Assembly (NCBI GenBank): GCA_049487715.1
Contig: CP150547.1
Span: forward strand, 930,001-994,000
DNA length: 64,000 nt
Direction of reading: 5' to 3'
DNA from: Pycnococcus provasolii
Taxonomy: Eukaryota; Chlorophyta; Pseudoscourfieldiophyceae; Pseudoscourfieldiales
Below are positions 37,397 through 47,791 of the stretch, piece after piece. The notes beneath the pieces are model-generated. The model was not told the DNA's origin and did no database searches. It worked only from the letters and a program-made list of their open reading frames with translations. The translations under genes were made by a program, and so were the position numbers. How positions within the stretch are numbered: the first letter of the stretch is position 1; each line of letters begins with the position of its first letter.

Positions 37397-39757
37397 TCAG
37401 GCGGCAGCCTCCTCCTCAGCTATAATAATTTCTTTCGCCTTCTCAGCCACCTCGGTCGCCTCCTCAGCCACCTTCGCCTCCTCCGCATTTAACTTCGTCT
37501 CCTGCGCCTCGAGCTTCGCCTCCACCTGCTGCAATTTCGCCCTCTCCTCCGCAGGTGCATCCTTCTCGGCAGCCTTGACCGCCTCCTCCTCACGCTTGAT
37601 CGCCTCCTCCTCCTCCTGAATCTTCTGCGCCTTCTCCTCAATCTGCTCCTCCTTCTTCTCGAGATCCGCCTCCTCTCTGCGCAGCTCCGCCTTCTCCTCT
37701 CTGCGCAGCTCTGCCTTCTCCTCCTCCTTCTCGTCCTTCTTCTCCATCACCTCCTCAGCCAACTCCGTCGCCTCCTCAGCAACCTTCGCCTCCTCATCTT
37801 TGAGCTTCGCCTCCTCCGCCTCCAGCTTCGCCTCCACCTTCTCCAATTTCGCCCTCTCCTCCGCAGGTGCATCCTTCTCGGCAGCCTTGACCGCCGCCTC
37901 CTCCGCCACAAGATTCTTCTCCTCCTCCTCAATCTTCTGCGCCTCCTCCTCAATCTGCTCCGCCTTCACCTCCTCAGCCAACTCCGTCGCCTCCTCAGCA
38001 ACCTTCGCCTCCTCATCTTTGAGCTTCGCCTCGTCCGCCTCCAGCTTCGCCTCCACCCTCTCCAATTTCGCCCTCTCCTCCGCAGGTGCATCCTTCTCGG
38101 CAGCCTTGACCGCCGCCTCCTCCGCCACAAGATTCTTCTCCTCCTCCTCAATCTTCTGCGCCTCCTCCTGAATCTGCTCCGCCTTCGCCTCTTCCTCCTT
38201 CTCGTCCTTCTCCGCCTTCACCTCCTCAGCCAACTCCGTCGCCTCCTCAGCAACCTTCGCCTCCTCATCTTTGAGCTTCGCCTCCTCCGCCTCCAGCTTT
38301 GCCTCCACCTTCTCCAATTTCGCCCTCTCCTCCGCAGGCGCATCCTTCTCGGCAGCCTTGACCGCCTCCTCCTCCGCCACAAGATTCTTCTCCTCCTCCT
38401 CAATCTTCTGCGCCTCCTCCTGAATCTGCTCCTCCTTCTTCTCGAGATCCACATTCTCAACACCTCCCTCTCGCTGCTTCTCCATCTCCGCAAGTCCAAG
38501 GTGCACGTCTTTCACCATTCGCCACACCTCGCAGTCGCCGTGTGCTTCCACGAGCGCATTGCCGCCCGCCGCCTCGTGCGCATTCTCTTTTTCGTTCACC
38601 AGCTGGTGCTTCTCGCGCACGGTGCGAGGCGCCCGTCCCTCGCACTTTAGCGGAAGCTGAGGAGGAGGTGGCGGGGGAGGTGGGCTCGGCGGAGGCGACG
38701 GAGCTGGTGGTGGAGATGGCGTCGAGCTGAGAGCGTCTTGCGTGGGATCGTACTCCGGCGAGTCCTTGTCAGCCGGCGGCATCGGCGGCGTCGGCGGCGG
38801 CGTCGGCGGCGTCGGCGGCGGACTCGGCGGCGGGGGAGGCGACACGACGCCCACGCCACGGCGATCGAGTATCTCGGAAAGTCGCTTGTTCACCTCCTTC
38901 TCCGCCTCCACCTTCTCAGCCATCCACTTGTGCGTATCCTCGTTCTTGTGCTCGAGTGCCGTCTTGCCGACATCCTTGGGCAAGCCGAGGTGCTTGTGCG
39001 CCCTGTAGTCCTCCTTGCTCAGCACCGGGTGGTCCACCACCTCGCCAACCGCGAGCTTGGACGCAACCTCGCGCTCGCGATTGCCCTGGTCGAACTGGTG
39101 CTTTGCGAGCCAGCGCGGGTCGCGGTCCATAAGGCCAGCCTTGACATCGCGGTTCTTTTGCCGCCACTTTTTGTACCCCTTCATCTTCTTCTTGTACTTC
39201 TTCGAGAGCTTGAGCAGGCGCCTTGCCGCTCCCGCGTTGGCGTCCACAGAGCTCGGCTCAACAGCGTCAAGGTCAACGTCAAGCGCCTCGAGCCTTCGCC
39301 GTCCCCACAAGCGCTGCGCGTTCTGACCGCGCACGGGCATGTTCGCGGCGAGGTAAAGGCTGCTGACGGAGAATGCGTTGTTCGGCTTGTGCGGCGGTGC
39401 AGGCGGCGGATCGGGCCTGTGCTTCATGAAGTTGATTTTCTGGCTCCCTTTGTTGAATAGCACCGACGCAAGTCCCACGCCGTGCGTGTGAGGCGCCGCC
39501 GCCTTGTGTTCCTGCTTCATCCTGTAGCTCTTGTACACATGCTTCTTGTGCTCCGACCGAGGCGTGTGCAGAATCTGGCGTCGCTGATTCTGGTGCGTGG
39601 CACCGGCGTTGTCGCTGACAGTGTCGGAAAAGAGGGCGAATAAAAGGTAGATGGCCGCAACATAGGACGCCAGCAGGATCCTCCGAGGAGTCGATTCTCC
39701 GAAGGCTAAGGCCCGGCCGCGAGACGGCGACACTGTCGGGTTAGGGGAAGACGACAT
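37397..39757 (-). CDS. Repetitive coiled-coil type II membrane protein with Pro-rich linker
   Basis: From ATG 39757 the product is 786 residues (853 from the upstream ATG at 39958). One transmembrane helix (RRILLASYVAAIYLLFALF, about 25-45) near the N-terminus leaves most of the protein on the far side. A basic segment follows (SKKYKKKMKGYKKWRQKN), then a Pro-rich linker (PPTPPTPPPTPPMPP). The C-terminal 380 residues are Glu/Lys/Ala coiled coil built from about four repeats, each including EEEEKNLVAEEAAVKAAEKD, APAEERAKLEKVEAKLEA and KVAEEATELAEEV. The first three are near-identical at DNA level (about 250-300 bp period). No enzyme domain. Possibly a cell-surface or Golgi structural protein. 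Confidence 0.7.
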   Translation of the reverse strand: MSSSPNPTVSPSRGRALAFGESTPRRILLASYVAAIYLLFALFSDTVSDNAGATHQNQRRQILHTPRSEHKKHVYKSYRMKQEHKAAAPHTHGVGLASVLFNKGSQKINFMKHRPDPPPAPPHKPNNAFSVSSLYLAANMPVRGQNAQRLWGRRRLEALDVDLDAVEPSSVDANAGAARRLLKLSKKYKKKMKGYKKWRQKNRDVKAGLMDRDPRWLAKHQFDQGNREREVASKLAVGEVVDHPVLSKEDYRAHKHLGLPKDVGKTALEHKNEDTHKWMAEKVEAEKEVNKRLSEILDRRGVGVVSPPPPPSPPPTPPTPPPTPPMPPADKDSPEYDPTQDALSSTPSPPPAPSPPPSPPPPPPPPQLPLKCEGRAPRTVREKHQLVNEKENAHEAAGGNALVEAHGDCEVWRMVKDVHLGLAEMEKQREGGVENVDLEKKEEQIQEEAQKIEEEEKNLVAEEEAVKAAEKDAPAEERAKLEKVEAKLEAEEAKLKDEEAKVAEEATELAEEVKAEKDEKEEEAKAEQIQEEAQKIEEEEKNLVAEEAAVKAAEKDAPAEERAKLERVEAKLEADEAKLKDEEAKVAEEATELAEEVKAEQIEEEAQKIEEEEKNLVAEEAAVKAAEKDAPAEERAKLEKVEAKLEAEEAKLKDEEAKVAEEATELAEEVMEKKDEKEEEKAELRREEKAELRREEADLEKKEEQIEEKAQKIQEEEEAIKREEEAVKAAEKDAPAEERAKLQQVEAKLEAQETKLNAEEAKVAEEATEVAEKAKEIIIAEEEAAA

Positions 39758-40416
39758 TATCACCGACGTTGTCAGATCACTCAACCACTTCACCACTGAG
39801 CTTGAGCTACGACAGTTTCCGGATGATGATGGGCTCGCAAGGGAGGGAGGGGCACGGCCGTCGAAAACGCCACCAAAGGCCCAGACTGCCAGAGGCCGAG
39901 GAGCAAGCGTGGATCCCTCGCTCTGTACAGTAGTGACTTTCCACAAGGCCTTTACCAAACCTTAACTTATCTCACTCACGTGACATCACATGTGTCCGAA
40001 GAAAACCTTACCCGGTACAGGTCTCCTCCTTGAAAGTTGAAAGTTGAACCTTTGTGGATTTGTCACCGACGTTCGTTCCCACTATAGTTCCCACTTCCCA
40101 CAGCCTTGCGAGGCTCGTCTACCCGGGTAGTGTCTACGCGTTTTCATCCAGCGACATCAGGGATTAATATTGGGCCGCGGCACCTCTCCCCTCTCTTGTC
40201 TCGTCCTCTCGTCCAGTGGAGTTGCCAGGGGGCGTTGGGTTGGGTGGGCCCCATCCATCATCCATGCAGTTTGATTTCAAACGTCCCGGGAGTCCGTCGC
40301 TTGTTGTCTCTAGAGTACAACAAAGAGGCCTCGGACTCGCCTTGACTTGGGTTCTCTTTCGGACCCTCATCACTGTAGTGTATTGTTGTCTCTCTCTCGC
40401 ACCACAGTCCACCACA
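39758..40416. other. Divergent intergenic region
   Basis: Between the repetitive coiled-coil gene and the Ala-rich coiled-coil gene. ACCCGGTACAGG near 40012 and CTACCCGGGTAG near 40121 are two of the recurring CCGGGTA-type motifs. Frames from upstream ATGs overlap but are not coding-like. Confidence 0.45.
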
Positions 40417-41535
40417 ATGGCCACGGCGGCCTCCGCATATCAGAAGCAGCCAGACGCTCTATACGCGCTCAGAGACGCGCTCGAGCACGAACGCAAGCTC
40501 AGAGAGCAGGAGGAACGGCGCGTCGCTATCCCGCAGGAACAGGTGGCCGAGGCGCAGGCGCGCGCCGAGCTCGCTCAGCGGGAGGCGGAGGATGCGAAAG
40601 AGCAGCTCGAGCGAATCCGGGAGGAGTGCAGGCGAGACAGGCGTGCGGCGGTGGCTGACGCCGAGGCTGCGCGCACGCGCGCCGACGAGCAGGTGTCCAG
40701 GCTACTCGCTGAGGTGGATGGGCGCGTCGACGAGGCGAGGAGGCGAGCGGAGCGAGCAGCCGCTGCGGAGGTAACGCGCGCGAGAAGGGCGGCCACGCAG
40801 GCACAGGCGCAGGCTCTCAAGGCGGCACGAGCCACCGCCGCTGCCGAGGTGGCGCAGGCGCAGCGCGAGGCGGCTGACGCAGAAGCGGAGTGCGACGACG
40901 TGCGAGCCGAGCTCGCAGCGACCGCAGCCACGCTCGCTCGCGCCCGCGCGAGCGCGAGCGCCATCACGTCTGAGTGCCGGGACTGGCGCAGGAAATGCCA
41001 CGAGATTGGCGAGGAAGCTGCCGCCTTGCGAAGGACGCTGGCGGACGCAAAGGGCGCGGTGCGCGAGGCGAGCGACGCGCGAAGGGCGGAGGGCGAGGCG
41101 CAGGCTGAGCTTGCCGCCGCGCGCGACGCGCTCGCAACAGCCGCCGCATCGGCACGTAGAGCGGAGGGCGAACTGGAGGAAACGCGCAAGGCGCTCGCCG
41201 CCGCGAATGCGGAGCACGACGCCAGCACGGCGGCGCTGAGGAGCCAGATTGCGCAGGCGAAGGCGGAGGCTGCCAAGGCGTCAGCAGAGGCGGAGCGACG
41301 TGCCGCGGTGAGCGAGAGGCGGTGCGCCGAGCTGCAGGCGAAGCTCACCGCATTGGTGACGGCGCCACCACCATCCTCCTCCTCCTCCTCCTCCGCGTGT
41401 TGCAGTGGTGGCACCCGCATCGGCGCGGCGATCGGAGGGCGAGGTGGAGGAAGCTCGCAAGGCGATCGCCGCCGCGAAGGTGGAGACACCACCACCGCCG
41501 CCACCACCTCTACCGGCGAAAGTAGCGGCACCACA

Positions 41536-41569
<34 letters not shown>

Positions 41570-42010
41570 ACCTGTTCGTCGCCATCGCCGCCGGCTCCGA
41601 CAACGCCTGAGCCTGCAGCCCCGGTGGCGAAAACGCCGCCGTCGCGATCGCCTTCGCCGAGACCTGCCGCTCGCCGCTCGCCTCGCGCAAGTTCTGCGGA
41701 ACCGCGTTCGTCGTCGACGACGGTTTCGGCGCGACGGAGTCAAGCTGCGACGATGACCGCGCCGGCGCGACGCGTTCCCGCAGGCCCGAGTTCCCTTGCA
41801 CACGCCGAGAGCGTGTACAGGAAGGGTGCCGCCGCCACCACCTCGTCGTCGTCGAGCCGGCCAACGTCAGCATCGCGCAAGCCAAATCCGACGCCACGCG
41901 ATGACTCTGCGCGCACGCGAGGGGGCGCTCAACCGAAAGCGAAAGCTTCGGCACCTCGCGTCGCATCGGCTGGAGGCTTTGGGCGATCGAGCGTTTTAGG
42001 CCTCGCCTGA
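40417..42010 (+). CDS. Ala-rich coiled-coil protein with frame break near 41355-41408
   Basis: ATG 40417 (MATAASAYQKQPDALYALRDALEHER) opens about 315 residues of continuous Ala/Glu/Arg coiled coil. The frame then decays into Ser/Gly/Thr low complexity, while another frame from about 41405 resumes the same pattern (RRSEGEVEEARKAIAAAK, parallel to RRAEGELEETRKALAAAN). It runs 200 residues through a Pro-rich and Ser/Arg-rich tail to the stop at 42010. An intron or a sequence indel is needed. TTGCAG at 41400-41405 is a plausible acceptor, but the nearest donors do not keep phase. I annotate one gene with an unresolved junction. No family is recognised. Confidence 0.55.
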
Positions 42011-42020
42011 AAGTAAGTAT

Positions 42021-42799
42021 CTAGATTATATTTTGTGGGCGCTCATGGGCGTAGCGTATTTGGTTGTCCAATGCGATCGGATATTCCGAGGTGGTGGAGC
42101 CGCTCTGAAGGTTCTGGAGTCGTACTGCCCAGTGCCCACCTTTCTCACGCTCAACCGCAGCGCGCACGTCGTCACAAAGGGCGCGCAAAACGCAGTTAAG
42201 GTCGCGCTGCAAGGTTCCATCATCCTTGGAGTACACGCGCTTTCGTCGGGTCGCTGAGCCAGAAGCGTAACGTGCATGCGAGCTCGAATACTCTGCATCG
42301 ACCCACCACCTGAGTTCATCCGTCAGGGTGACACCGTCGAGCTCGGGCGGGAACTCAAGGCCAGCGCGTGTGTTGTGCCGAGCTGCAAGCATGTCCCTCA
42401 GCTCCTTGGAGTAGGTGTACGTGAGCTCAACCGAGCTGCGATAGAACCATCGACTGTCGTCGGTGATTACCAATTTACCACTGGCCGAAGCAGAAGCCTC
42501 GACCACGGCACGCGCAGGTTCGGATGGCTCAGTGGTTCTGGTCCGACACCTGCTGCTCCCGCGCCTGCAGCTGGCTCTTCAAACGGCACTTGGTTTGGGA
42601 TCTTCCTCGCAATCTCGACGAGCTCAAGATGTGTGGGGAAGTTGATGCGCTTCAACCAGCGAACGCGCCACTTGTAGTGGCCACCGCAACGGAAGATGTG
42701 TCCAGTGTCTCTCTGTGCCTGCGGGTCAAGCAGGTAGCGGCGGATCGCCGCGTCGTAAGCATTCGCCGCGTCATCCTCAGAAGCTACGTACCTGTCCAC
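42021..42799 (-). pseudogene. AP2/ERF-like gene fragment with frame change
   Basis: Two overlapping minus-strand frames, 42799-42467 and 42506-42021, seem to belong together. The first begins with RYVASEDDAANAYDAAIRRY, which resembles the C-terminal helix of an AP2/ERF domain (EExAARAYDxAAxxY), then HYKWRVRWLKRINFPTHLEL. The second holds VITDDSRWFYRSSVELTYTYS and DDVRAAVEREKGGHW. The N-terminal AP2 strands are missing upstream, so further exons or decay are likely. If functional it would be a DNA-binding regulator; evidence is weak. Confidence 0.35.
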
Positions 42800-43210
42800 C
42801 TAACAGGCCAGGACCTAAGAAACCGACCACAAGTAGAAGACGCGACTACGCGAGCGGGATCCCCAGAGGGAAAAAAAGGAAAAGGCCCTGATGCCTGAGA
42901 TGTAAAAAGTCGACCGACGACGGATCCCCAGAGCAACACCAACCAGGTCACCCACGAAGCGAAAAGGGCGCCAGAGGGGGGAAGGGGGAAAAGGGGGGCA
43001 ATGTGAAAAAGCAAGGCAAAAGCAAAAGGGACGTCTGACAGGGTGGAAGGAGGGAGGGGAAGGCTCAAGGCTCGAGCGACCTGAGTGAATGTACCGCAGC
43101 ACGGCTATTGACTGTCTGACAGTTTCTTCTCAGTTCTCACAAGTCTAGCAAGCGTGTTGCGGTTGTCGGCGCCCCCCCTTGCCCCTTGTCGCTTGCCTTG
43201 CCTTGCCGCG

Positions 43211-43253
<43 letters not shown>

Positions 43254-43318
43254 AAACCTTCCATTCCATTCCATTAAGGGTTCTGGTTCTTCCCTTCTCC
43301 TTCTACAGGTGTCCTTTT
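42800..43318. other. Intergenic region with GT microsatellite
   Basis: A 38-nt (GT)n run (43213-43251) lies 68 nt upstream of the ataxin-10 start, preceded by purine-rich sequence (42968-43075). No gene is called. Confidence 0.6.
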
Positions 43319-45061
43319 ATGACAATGTCCACAGGGTTAGGTGGTGCTGGTGGTGCTGGTGCCTTGGTGGGGGCTACTGCTGCGAGTAATAATGGTGCTG
43401 CGGCTGATGGTGGTGGTGATTCTGACCTCTCGTCTTTGATTACGAACTTTCACACAACCATAGCCACCTCCTCCTCCTGCCTCTCACTGGCGACGCACAT
43501 CGCGAGCTCAGGTGCTGCTCGAGAAGTCGTCGCCAACAACGGGTGCACGCAAAAGCTCCTGGAAATCCTAAACGACGACTCCTCCGACTTTGCACAATAC
43601 GACGCATCCTTCGTAAACCTACGCTCCGCTCAGCTAAAGCTTCTTCGCAACTCTCTCGCAGGACCAGCCGCCGCGGTGGAAGCAGCCCTCGCCGCAAACG
43701 CACCTTCTCGCCTCCTCTACTTGGCTCAGTGCTTTGCGGCGAATCAAAACAACGAGTTGCTCACACAGACGGTGCAAATTCTCGCAAACCTCGTGCAGGG
43801 CCCTGCGAAACACGACATCCTGTTTCCCACAAAGGAGGAACACCAAACGGCGTGCCAGCGCTGCGAGCACGCCGTGTTCGAAGCCATCTCCCAAGACTGG
43901 GAAGCTGTTGAAAACATAGCCTTGGCGTGCGCAAGTTTGCCCCGAGCGCACACCGCACTTTGCGTCATCCTCTCGACATCCACATCCTCCTCAGCCGCTC
44001 ACACGCACGAACTTCTGCAGCGCCTCAAGCTCGTCACAACACTGGTCGTCAGCAGCATCAGTCTCTGGCCAAGCTTGGTCAGAAATGATCTCGACGACAA
44101 CGACGACGAAAATGGAAAAAGTGTTCCTGAAAAGCCACCCGACATCGGCTGGGACGTCATGCACGCGCAGACGAAGCTTGCGGACATGGTCAATTCGGCG
44201 TGGATGCACTGCCGCGACGAGTTCTCTAACCTCCTCATGTGGATGGGCATGTGCGACGACGACGTGCCCAACCGCTCACTAAGGATGCGCGCGCAAACGT
44301 ACATCATGAACATCTTAGCCTTCACGCTGAGCAGAGACTTGCGGGAGAGCACCAACGGCGGCAGCCGACCAAACATTCCAGCAGGTGAAGGAATCACCTC
44401 CCATACGCACTCGTCAGGACTTCCATCCAACTTCGAATTCGAGGTGGTCAGCCTCGTACGCGAATCATCCTCTCTCTGCGCCTGCTCGTCGGACCCAGAA
44501 GTAGACGCATCAACAGCCTCGCTGCTCCTGTGCATGTGCCTTCGCATCCTGCGCCTGACGCTCGAGCCGCCGTTCAGGGCATCAGACAAGCCAAATCGCG
44601 ACCTGCTGCGAGTGGTCGTCAACTTGCTGTCGACGCTCGGGCCCGTCACTCCCGTGAGACAGCATGCCGTCTACACAATCAAGGCGAATCCACGAGGGAG
44701 CCCGATGCGTGCCCCACGATCTGCACCATACAAGGGATACCGCACGGACCTTCTTGCCATCATGGCAAATTTGATCTGCGCATATCCTGATGGTGTGACG
44801 GATGCGCTGCAAATTGGAGGTGTCAAGCTGATCAAGCTCTTACTGTCCCAAACGTCGATCGATCCCATGGCGCCCATGGCTCGCGAGTGGGCGATCGTTT
44901 GCATTGGAAAGCTGTGCGAAATGCCTGAGGCGCAGTCCGTCATATCCGATTTGGAGTGGAAGGGTGTTGACGAGCAGGCGCTCCGCGAAGCGGGGCTTGG
45001 ACAGCTGACAGAATCTCTCGTCGCCAAGCTATCAGCCAAGCACAAGCAAGAGTCGCAGTAG
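43319..45061 (+). CDS. ATXN10: Ataxin-10 family protein
   Basis: 580 residues, all-helical Armadillo-like. The C-terminal ataxin-10 domain is diagnostic: GYRTDLLAIMANLICAYPD, then GGVKLIKLLLSQTSIDP and REWAIVCIGKLCEMPEAQ. The N-terminal Gly/Ala-rich 40 residues are disordered. Ataxin-10 is a cytoplasmic scaffold linked to cytokinesis and, in animals, to basal-body and ciliary function; fungal and plant homologues are less defined. The exact start is uncertain (MTMSTGLGGAGG). It is convergent with the phosducin-like gene, 58 nt stop to stop. Confidence 0.85.
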   Translation: MTMSTGLGGAGGAGALVGATAASNNGAAADGGGDSDLSSLITNFHTTIATSSSCLSLATHIASSGAAREVVANNGCTQKLLEILNDDSSDFAQYDASFVNLRSAQLKLLRNSLAGPAAAVEAALAANAPSRLLYLAQCFAANQNNELLTQTVQILANLVQGPAKHDILFPTKEEHQTACQRCEHAVFEAISQDWEAVENIALACASLPRAHTALCVILSTSTSSSAAHTHELLQRLKLVTTLVVSSISLWPSLVRNDLDDNDDENGKSVPEKPPDIGWDVMHAQTKLADMVNSAWMHCRDEFSNLLMWMGMCDDDVPNRSLRMRAQTYIMNILAFTLSRDLRESTNGGSRPNIPAGEGITSHTHSSGLPSNFEFEVVSLVRESSSLCACSSDPEVDASTASLLLCMCLRILRLTLEPPFRASDKPNRDLLRVVVNLLSTLGPVTPVRQHAVYTIKANPRGSPMRAPRSAPYKGYRTDLLAIMANLICAYPDGVTDALQIGGVKLIKLLLSQTSIDPMAPMAREWAIVCIGKLCEMPEAQSVISDLEWKGVDEQALREAGLGQLTESLVAKLSAKHKQESQ

Positions 45062-45119
45062 ACAAGAGAGGAAAAAGAAAGAAAAATTTCAATTACATAA
45101 CATACAACAGTAACTACAT

Positions 45120-45875
45120 CTACCGTCTCAACAGCCACGTCTCACCCCGTGCCTGCGCAAAGCTGCCAATCGCCCGCACAACGGCATCCGCAACCACAGA
45201 CTCGCCCACCGCGTCTGCTGGCAGGCTGATGGACGCACGGCCGGTGAGAGTTGCCGCAACGTCGGTTTCGCGGTACACCAGCAGGCACGGAACGTGAGCT
45301 TGCGGAAACTCCGGGCCGACGAGCGCGTCGACGTCGCCCCAAGCAAACGTCGTTGCCCTGTATTCATCCGCGAGTCGGCGCAATGCTGCGACGTAGTCGT
45401 CATCATCGAACACCTCCTCCTCCCCAGTCTTCTTCCTCAGCATGCACAACACGACGGTATGGTTGTCCCTGCTCGCATCCGTAACGGTTTGTTGGTACGA
45501 TTCCCGCGTGACTGGCCCGACGAGAAGGTCTTGGTGTTTTGCAGTCATCTGCTTGATTCTCTCCTCTCGAAATCTTGCGACGGCCCGTGCATCCTCCTCG
45601 TCGTCTGAGTCAGAACGCCACCACTCGTCGTCGTCGGCGTCGGCGGCGGCGGTCCGTGTTTTCGCGTTGTCAACATCATCGTGTGCAGGCCGCACAGCTG
45701 CGTTCACGATGGACGGTGCGCATTTTTTCTTCTCAGGCGCCTGTTTGTTTCCGAGAGCGACTTGGCAGTCGTCCCAGACGGTCGTGTCGAACGCCGGGTC
45801 TGACGAGCGGTACGTCGTGGAGAACCCGCCGACGTCCGACGCGGTGGCGCCGAGACGTGAAGAGGGTTCCGACAT
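45120..45875 (-). CDS. Phosducin-like protein (PDCL2/3 type)
   Basis: 251 residues: an N-terminal helical region with TTVWDDC (cf. TEWNDIL of the family), an acidic linker (ADADDDEWWRSDSDDEED), the helix RFREERIKQM, and a thioredoxin-like fold (LVGPVTRESYQQTVTDAS, NHTVVLCMLRK, VPCLLVYRETDVAATLTG) lacking a CxxC. PDCL proteins are co-chaperones of the CCT chaperonin that assist folding of actin, tubulin and G-protein beta subunits. The start is the first ATG. It is divergent from the RING gene across a CCCTAA tract. Confidence 0.8.
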   Translation of the reverse strand: MSEPSSRLGATASDVGGFSTTYRSSDPAFDTTVWDDCQVALGNKQAPEKKKCAPSIVNAAVRPAHDDVDNAKTRTAAADADDDEWWRSDSDDEEDARAVARFREERIKQMTAKHQDLLVGPVTRESYQQTVTDASRDNHTVVLCMLRKKTGEEEVFDDDDYVAALRRLADEYRATTFAWGDVDALVGPEFPQAHVPCLLVYRETDVAATLTGRASISLPADAVGESVVADAVVRAIGSFAQARGETWLLRR

Positions 45876-46085
45876 GGGATTATGGGATGGGCGGGGGCCT
45901 AACCCTAACCCTAATCGGTGGACCCGTGCCCCGTGAAAGACTCTCTGCTAATTCTGCTCTCGCAATACTCTTCTTTCTCTCTCTGGCATCTGGCGCCATT
46001 TCGTTTCATTTCCCGGGACCTGCTGGAGACTGTTTCTTCATTCAAACTTCTCACAACACATAATTTTAAGTTAATAAGTTTAACC
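45876..46085. promoter_or_regulatory. Divergent PDCL/RING intergenic region with CCCTAA units
   Basis: 210 nt between divergent starts containing CCTAACCCTAACCCTAA at 45898-45915, 24 nt from the PDCL start codon. Confidence 0.5.
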
Positions 46086-47234
46086 ATGGGGCCCGTCGCG
46101 TTCTCCAACTCGCCCTCGGTGGTGATTGCTGACGCTCCTGGTGCTGGTGCTAGTGCCGTTGCTCCTCCTCCTGCTCCTGGTGCCGTTGCTCCTTCAAGCA
46201 AGCCTCAGATGACCGTCGAAGCCGCACTCGAACAACTCGGAGTCGAACTCAAGTGCCCCGTCTGCCTCAGCCTACTCGGAACGCCGTGCGCGCGCCTGCC
46301 GTGCTCGCACTACTTCTGCAAAGAGTGCATCGACGCCGTCATCGCACACGGTGGGAGAGACGCGAGGTGCCCGTGCTGCAAGGTGCCAGCGGGCCGAAGG
46401 CAGGTTTCGAGCGACGAGAAGATGGACAGAACTGTGCACCTCTACAAAAAACTTGAGTGGGCGCTCGACACACAAATCTACATGAGCCAGCAGCCTGGTC
46501 CCGCCATGTTCACGCAGATGCCCGCACGAATGTCCGTACCAACGTTGTCGCCGTCGCCGTCGCCGTCGCCGCCTCAGGAAAACTCGAGAGGTGCTGCTGC
46601 TGCTGCTGATGCTGCTGCTGCTTCTGCAGGTCTCACGTCGTCGCCGGACCCGTTGTCGCAGGAAGAGACCTACCGCAAAGTGTCCCGTGCCATGGCGCGA
46701 AGAAGGCGCGTGCTCACGCCGTCGGACTCGGAAAATACAGCCGCGGTGGCGGGAGGCTCCCTCAAGGGCAAGCTCGGAGACAGCAACGCCGCGGCGTCCG
46801 ACTCTGCGAACGCGAATGCGAACGCGAAGGACGACGACGACGATGCCGTATTTGCCACAGCACCTTCGCCCGCCGTGGCACCGTCGTTGGCTTTGCCGAC
46901 TCCACCGCCGGCACCGGCACCGGCACCGGCACGAAAACCGGCACCTGCGAAGCGCGCACGCCAGCAGCTAGCTGACAAGAAGAACAAAGCCGCAGCATCC
47001 CCCGTTGACCCCACACCACCGGGAGCAGCAGGTGCACGCGCGCTCCCTCCACGCGCACGAGCAGGACGGCCTTGGGCATGTGCTGCGTGCACGCTGATTA
47101 ATGAGGTGAGTGCAAGAAAGTGCGTCTTGTGCAAGGCGGAGCGTCCACGTGCAGCGAAGGATGCACCTCTGCCGGAAGGCACGTGGGAGGAGGCTCGCGG
47201 AAATACATCCCAACGCAAGCGCAAGTCACTTTGA
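46086..47234 (+). CDS. RING E3 ligase-like protein with RanBP2-type zinc finger
   Basis: From ATG 46086 the product is 382 residues. A C3HC4 RING is near 55-98 (LKCPVCLSLLGTPCARLPCSHYFCKEC...RCPCCK), flanked by helices as in BRCA1/BARD1 (VEAALEQLGVE before; DRTVHLYKKLEWAL after). The middle is Ser/Pro/Ala-rich and disordered. A C-terminal RanBP2-type finger (WACAACTLINEVSARKCVLCK, about 330-350) ends in a basic RKRK tail. RanBP2 fingers bind ubiquitin or RNA. The RING with flanking helices suggests a nuclear ubiquitin ligase, perhaps in the DNA damage response; no BRCT domains are present, so BRCA1/BARD1 identity is not claimed. Confidence 0.85.
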   Translation: MGPVAFSNSPSVVIADAPGAGASAVAPPPAPGAVAPSSKPQMTVEAALEQLGVELKCPVCLSLLGTPCARLPCSHYFCKECIDAVIAHGGRDARCPCCKVPAGRRQVSSDEKMDRTVHLYKKLEWALDTQIYMSQQPGPAMFTQMPARMSVPTLSPSPSPSPPQENSRGAAAAADAAAASAGLTSSPDPLSQEETYRKVSRAMARRRRVLTPSDSENTAAVAGGSLKGKLGDSNAAASDSANANANAKDDDDDAVFATAPSPAVAPSLALPTPPPAPAPAPARKPAPAKRARQQLADKKNKAAASPVDPTPPGAAGARALPPRARAGRPWACAACTLINEVSARKCVLCKAERPRAAKDAPLPEGTWEEARGNTSQRKRKSL

Positions 47235-47791
47235 ATTAAACAACAACGTTTGTAACTGTTACATTTCCCACATCTTTTACATCTTTTGAACTTGGTCTAT
47301 ATTATAAATGAATGAATGTTCCTGGCTGTTGTGTTTGGAAAGGGGAAGGGTTGAGTGAGTATGGCGTGTGGTTTTGGGTGGCCATGCGAATACATGTCTA
47401 GACCCAAACAACGCAGCAGCAACAGCAGCAACAGCAGCAGCAGCCACCTCTCAGCTTTCATCGGATAAACTCGTTACGGTCACAGTGAAGATTCACTTCT
47501 ATCCTGTCTGACATGTATTAACTTAAAAGAGATGGATGTCATCATCGAGGTGTGCTGCGATCGTCGTGCTGTGCTGCGCCTGCATTTCGCCGTGGAGGTT
47601 TTGTGGTGGTGTGGTCTCAGACACTTTTGCGTACAAGACGCATCCGAATCATTCTCTCATAGCCACCAAAGGCTCGGCAGCAGAACTGGCATAAGAGATA
47701 ACGGATGATATCATCAACGACCACCAAACACCACACAACCACACGCAGCACATAAATAAATCAAATGTACGTACCTATCGACAGTGTTTCG
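47235..47791. other. Intergenic region with CAG microsatellite
   Basis: A run of CAG/CAA triplets (47413-47451) lies between the convergent RING and CHORD-CS genes. Nothing else is identified. Confidence 0.6.

Noticed and set aside
43213-43251. (GT)n as a possible Z-DNA regulatory element
   Set aside because: Only a simple dinucleotide microsatellite; nothing else supports function.
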